Shown here: piece by piece, positions 61,416 through 64,000 of the stretch
Numbering within the stretch: the stretch's first letter is position 1
Layout: the number at the start of each line of letters is the position of its first letter
Source of the DNA: Bosea sp. (in: a-proteobacteria)
GTDB lineage: Bacteria; Pseudomonadota; Alphaproteobacteria; Rhizobiales; Beijerinckiaceae
Assembly (NCBI GenBank): GCA_023910605.1
Contig: JAAVVV010000001.1
Coordinates: forward strand, 3,400,698 to 3,464,697
Length of the DNA stretch: 64,000 bases
Direction: 5' to 3'
Position numbers and translations under genes: made by a program
The notes under the pieces: model-generated
Databases searched by the model: none
What the model saw: the letters and a program-made list of their open reading frames with translations, nothing else
What the model was told of the DNA's origin: nothing

Positions 61416-63083
61416 ATGGGCGTGAAATGGACGCGGACAGGCTGGGCCTTTGGCGTTTTCGCCCGCCGAAGCGCCATGCTCATACGGCGCGTGGCGTCCA
61501 CGGTGCTGCCCTTGCGGCGCATGCACCTGACGCGCTTTCTCTTCGCGCCGCCCGATCTCAGGACCACCGACCCGACCATTGCAGCCGAAATCTATGCCGG
61601 CCAGTTCGTCTTCGCAGGGCGTATCATGGATGCGCGCGGCCGCTCGCCCTTCGATCTGCCGTCTCCGAGCGCAAGCTGGGCCGAGACGCTCTACGGTTTT
61701 GGCTGGCTGCGCCATCTGCAGGCCGCCAACTCCAGCCTCGCGCGCGATAACGCCCGCGCCCTCGTCACCGACCTCATGGAGCGGACGAACGCGCTGCCGC
61801 CTGCGGCGCTGAAAGCCTCGGTGATCGCCCGCCGGCTCATGGCCTTCCTCGCCCAGTCGCCCCTGGTGCTCGATGGCGCGGACCATGTCTTCTACAAGGC
61901 CTATCTCAGGGCGGTGCGGCTTGATGCGCGCCGGCTGCACGATGCGCGTCACCTGTCTGACGATCCGCTCGTCAGGCTCAATGCAGCGATCGCGCTCTGC
62001 GCGCTGGGCCTGTGCGTTGAAGGCGCCGAGCGGCTCGAAAAGCGTTTCGGACATGAGCTGGCCAAAGAGCTTGACGATCAGGTGCTGGCCGATGGCGGCC
62101 ATGTCAGCCGCAACCCGCGCGTTCTGATCGACCTTTTGCTGGATGTGCTGCCGCTGCGCTCGACCTATGCCGCACGCGGGATGCAGGCTCCCCGGGCCCT
62201 CGTTTCCGCTATCGACCGGATCGTGCCGCACCTCAAGATGCTGCGTCACCCGGACGGCTCCATCGCGCTGTTCAATGGCATGGGCGCCAGCCAGGTCGAT
62301 GCGCTGGCGACCCTTTTCGCCAGCCACGACACGGGCGGGCGCGCCGCCACCGAGGCGCCCTATGCCGGCTATCAGCGGCTCGAGGCGGGAGCTTCGGTGC
62401 TCATCATGGACACCGGTCCCTCCCCGCCCTTCGCCGCCTCTTCGGAGGCGCTCGCCGGCTGCCTCTCCTTCGAGTTCTCGCATGGCCGCCAGCGCATCTT
62501 CGTGAACTGCGGCTTGCCGCACCAGACCGGCCGCGACCTGCCGACCGAACTGCGCGCGACGGCCGCGCACACCGCTGCAAGCTATGGCGACCTGTCAAGC
62601 TGCACCTTCCTCACCCGGCTTGACGAGACGCGAATCGTCTCGGGCCCCGAGCGCGTGACTGCCGAGCGCTCGGTCGGGCCGGATGGGGAGACGCTGCGCA
62701 CCAGCCATGACGGCTTTCAGGCCTTGCACGGCGTCCTGCTCAGGCGCACGGTCACCCTTGATGCGTCCGGCGACCGCCTTTCCGGCCATGACGAAGCGGA
62801 GGGCGCAACTGGCGGCGCGCAAGGCAAACGGCTGATATGCCGATTCCATCTGCATCCCAGCCTGAGCGCGGAGTTGCTGCCCGGCGGCGAGGTCCTGCTT
62901 GCCGGCGCGCGGGGCCCGTCATGGCTGTTCACGGCATCCGAAGCGACGCTGGGGCTGGAGGAGAGCGTATTCTTCGCCGGCATGGACGGCACTCGCCGCA
63001 CCTTGCAGATCGTGGTGATGGGTCTCGAGCCGGACAGTCCCGTGAGCTGGCAGCTCAAGCGGCACGCGCCCCTCGCCGCCTAG
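61416..63083 (+). CDS. Heparinase II/III family protein
   Basis: A 555-residue protein of the heparinase II/III-like group that follows rsmB in many Rhizobiales. The N-terminal helical part includes DPTIAAEIYAGQFVFAGRIM and ETLYGFGWLRHLQAAN, with QVLADGGHVSRNPRVLIDLL as the toroid core with the conserved His. The C-terminal beta part has FSHGRQRIFVNCGLP, ATAAHTAASYGDLSSC and HDGFQALHGVLLRRTV. A polysaccharide-lyase-like fold is likely, but the substrate is unknown, and this group may act on cell-surface material. The start is uncertain (ATG 61416 or an in-frame codon at 61335). The stop overlaps the convergent Omp19-like gene by four bases. Confidence 0.88.
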   Translation: MGVKWTRTGWAFGVFARRSAMLIRRVASTVLPLRRMHLTRFLFAPPDLRTTDPTIAAEIYAGQFVFAGRIMDARGRSPFDLPSPSASWAETLYGFGWLRHLQAANSSLARDNARALVTDLMERTNALPPAALKASVIARRLMAFLAQSPLVLDGADHVFYKAYLRAVRLDARRLHDARHLSDDPLVRLNAAIALCALGLCVEGAERLEKRFGHELAKELDDQVLADGGHVSRNPRVLIDLLLDVLPLRSTYAARGMQAPRALVSAIDRIVPHLKMLRHPDGSIALFNGMGASQVDALATLFASHDTGGRAATEAPYAGYQRLEAGASVLIMDTGPSPPFAASSEALAGCLSFEFSHGRQRIFVNCGLPHQTGRDLPTELRATAAHTAASYGDLSSCTFLTRLDETRIVSGPERVTAERSVGPDGETLRTSHDGFQALHGVLLRRTVTLDASGDRLSGHDEAEGATGGAQGKRLICRFHLHPSLSAELLPGGEVLLAGARGPSWLFTASEATLGLEESVFFAGMDGTRRTLQIVVMGLEPDSPVSWQLKRHAPLAA

Positions 63084-63760
63084 CGCGACATGGCGAGATT
63101 GGCGCCGGAGCGCGCGATGACGCCCGAGAGGGACGAGCCGCTGTTGACGCGCATGCGCGCGGCGACGGAGCCGCCGGGCTGGTAAAGATAGACCTCGCCA
63201 TCGCGGTAATCCCAAGCCGTGACCTTCTGCAGATCGCGGTTGGCGCAGCCCGTGGCATTGGCCCGGTAAAGATCCAGCGCCGGCGTGCTCGACAGAACCA
63301 CGCGGCATGAGCCGCCCGTGGCTTCCCGCGCGGTCCAGCCGCCGATCACGCCGTCACGCGAGGACACTGCGCCCCGCCCGCTCGGCGCCCCGCCCAGCGT
63401 CTCGATCTCGCGACCGCCGCCACCAAGGGTTGGCGTCTCGATGGCCCGGGGTGCGGGCGGCGGCGTGGCCGGCGCGGATGGCTGGAAGAATGGATCGGCC
63501 GGCGGCTGCAACTCGGCCTCCGGCGCAGCGACGGCGCCGCCCGGCGGCGGCAGGGCCTGGCTTTCGACGCGGGAGGTCACCACGGGCGGGGCGGATGGAA
63601 GCTCCGCCGAAGGGGCAGCCTGAGCCGGGCCGATGTCGCGCGGCCCGCCGGTGAAGCGGTTGGCATTGGCGCAGCCTGCGAGCGCGAGAGCGCACAGCGC
63701 AAGCCCTGCCAGCCGCACGGCCGAAGACGAACCATCCCGCAGATTTCGTGTCGACATCAT
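63080..63760 (-). CDS. Omp19-like lipoprotein with AprI/Inh protease-inhibitor domain
   Basis: About 226 residues. The signal peptide ends in a lipobox (LALCALALAGC), so the mature protein is a lipoprotein. A long Pro/Ala-rich spacer (about 35-130) leads to a C-terminal Inh domain with GVIGGWTAREATGGSC, a second Cys in ATGCANRDLQ and the strands VTAWDYRDGEVYLYQPGG. Brucella Omp19, an outer-membrane lipoprotein inhibiting host proteases, has this build. The ATG at 63760 gives a proper signal peptide, and the longer frame upstream does not. A second Inh-domain protein lies at 6116-6871. Confidence 0.85.
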   Translation of the reverse strand: MMSTRNLRDGSSSAVRLAGLALCALALAGCANANRFTGGPRDIGPAQAAPSAELPSAPPVVTSRVESQALPPPGGAVAAPEAELQPPADPFFQPSAPATPPPAPRAIETPTLGGGGREIETLGGAPSGRGAVSSRDGVIGGWTAREATGGSCRVVLSSTPALDLYRANATGCANRDLQKVTAWDYRDGEVYLYQPGGSVAARMRVNSGSSLSGVIARSGANLAMSR

Positions 63761-63922
63761 TTCCGCCCCATGCTGCGCAGCCCGACCCTCAAGCCAAATC
63801 TGGGCACGGATGGGGCGATTGACCACCCCTGTCTGCGTCATCATGGCTGAATGGCGCATGACCCGGAAGCGACGACACGCAGCGCGCTCCGGCTGCGTCG
63901 ATGATCATTGCGCCCGGCATCG

Positions 63923-63974
63923 GACATCAGAATCAGACGTCAGGATCAGACGTCAGGATCAGACGTCAGAATCA
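63923..63974. repeat. Four tandem copies of a 13-base unit
   Basis: Copies at 63923-63935, 63936-63948, 63949-63961 and 63962-63974 follow the consensus GACGTCAGGATCA. The two middle copies are identical, and the outer two contain GAATC (a GANTC site). The last copy contains the complement of the stop codon of the gene entering from the right edge. Confidence 0.85.
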
Positions 63975-64000
63975 GACCTGGCGGGCGACCATCATCTTCT
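63972..64000 (-). CDS. C-terminal fragment of a gene cut by the window edge
   Basis: Read on the minus strand, the last bases of the window encode KMMVARQV and a TGA stop at 63972-63974. The ending is of the kind found in acyl-CoA dehydrogenases, but eight residues are too few to assign a family. The stop falls inside the 13-base repeat. The 211 bases between here and the Omp19-like start hold no other gene. Confidence 0.3.

Noticed and set aside
61239-62570. Minus-strand frame opposite the heparinase gene
   Set aside because: No motifs or ribosome site, and the plus-strand gene has family landmarks throughout.
63923-63974. CRISPR array
   Set aside because: The 13-base units are directly adjacent with no spacers and no cas genes are present.

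Overview
The window is strongly GC-rich chromosomal DNA from an alphaproteobacterium, most probably of the order Hyphomicrobiales (Rhizobiales). The evidence is gene order plus family content: argH-lptM-lysA-TIGR02302, purL-bolA-grxD, ftsE-ftsX-ydcF-plsC opposite a zinc-ribbon gene, hpt and cpdR, hemC-hemD-Mic60-hemY divergent from tsaD-gpsA, htpX-rsmB-heparinase, and an Omp19-type Inh lipoprotein. The family or genus cannot be fixed from the sequence alone. Almost all of the window is ordinary housekeeping DNA. I see no phage, insertion sequence, CRISPR array or defence island.

Layout. 1-3870: the tail of a WD40 protein, a small conserved protein, priA and xerC. 3871-4348: a 478-base gap that may hold a broken response-regulator fragment. 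4349-8954: a sugar-acid or hydroxy-acid catabolic group (SDR, erythronate-dehydrogenase-like enzyme, 2-hydroxyacid dehydrogenase, LacI regulator) with an Inh-domain protein inserted. 9115-12549: plsC, ydcF, ftsX and ftsE for envelope and division. 12664-16991: a zinc-ribbon protein, hpt, cpdR, TspO, an iron-type alcohol dehydrogenase and a thioesterase. 16994-21494: a TadG-like von Willebrand protein divergent from purL-bolA-grxD. 21615-24704: two divergent GHSLGA hydrolases, an isoprenylcysteine-methyltransferase-like protein and a small unknown. 24710-27573: an exonuclease-CBS-DUF294 fusion and a TlpA thioredoxin. 27601-33619: argH, lptM, lysA and a very large Gln-rich TIGR02302 protein. 33799-38220: HIG1-type protein, cobalamin adenosyltransferase, rhomboid, etfB, etfA and 3-hydroxybutyryl-CoA dehydrogenase. 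38339-44823: HNH nuclease, dsbB, tRNA-Leu, small proteins, cytochrome c, ppk2, a YcaQ-type glycosylase and ugd. 44926-50077: tRNA-Thr and the haem operon. 50248-55195: tsaD, gpsA, two small proteins and acs. 55491-58859: L,D-transpeptidase, DUF2853, cfa, nuclease and an SdhAF4-like protein. 59007-63760: htpX, rsmB, heparinase family protein and Omp19-like lipoprotein, then a fragment of a further gene and a short tandem repeat.

The genes support central functions. These are replication restart and chromosome dimer resolution, division, purine, arginine and lysine synthesis, Fe-S handling, haem synthesis, short-chain acyl-CoA oxidation feeding electron-transfer flavoprotein, acetate activation, cell-cycle proteolysis control (CpdR), polyphosphate use and envelope maintenance.

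The most unusual item is at 46854-48995. Uroporphyrinogen-III synthase (HemD) and the membrane-shaping Mic60/mitofilin-type protein are encoded as one continuous reading frame between hemC and hemY. In related genomes these are, to my knowledge, normally separate neighbours. Other points worth checking are the DnaQ-CBS-DUF294 fusion, a GANTC-containing hairpin in front of the HNH nuclease, palindromes in the LacI leader, an AT-richer DUF2853 cassette and a four-copy 13-base repeat overlapping a stop codon at the right edge. I do not see a clearly new multigene system.
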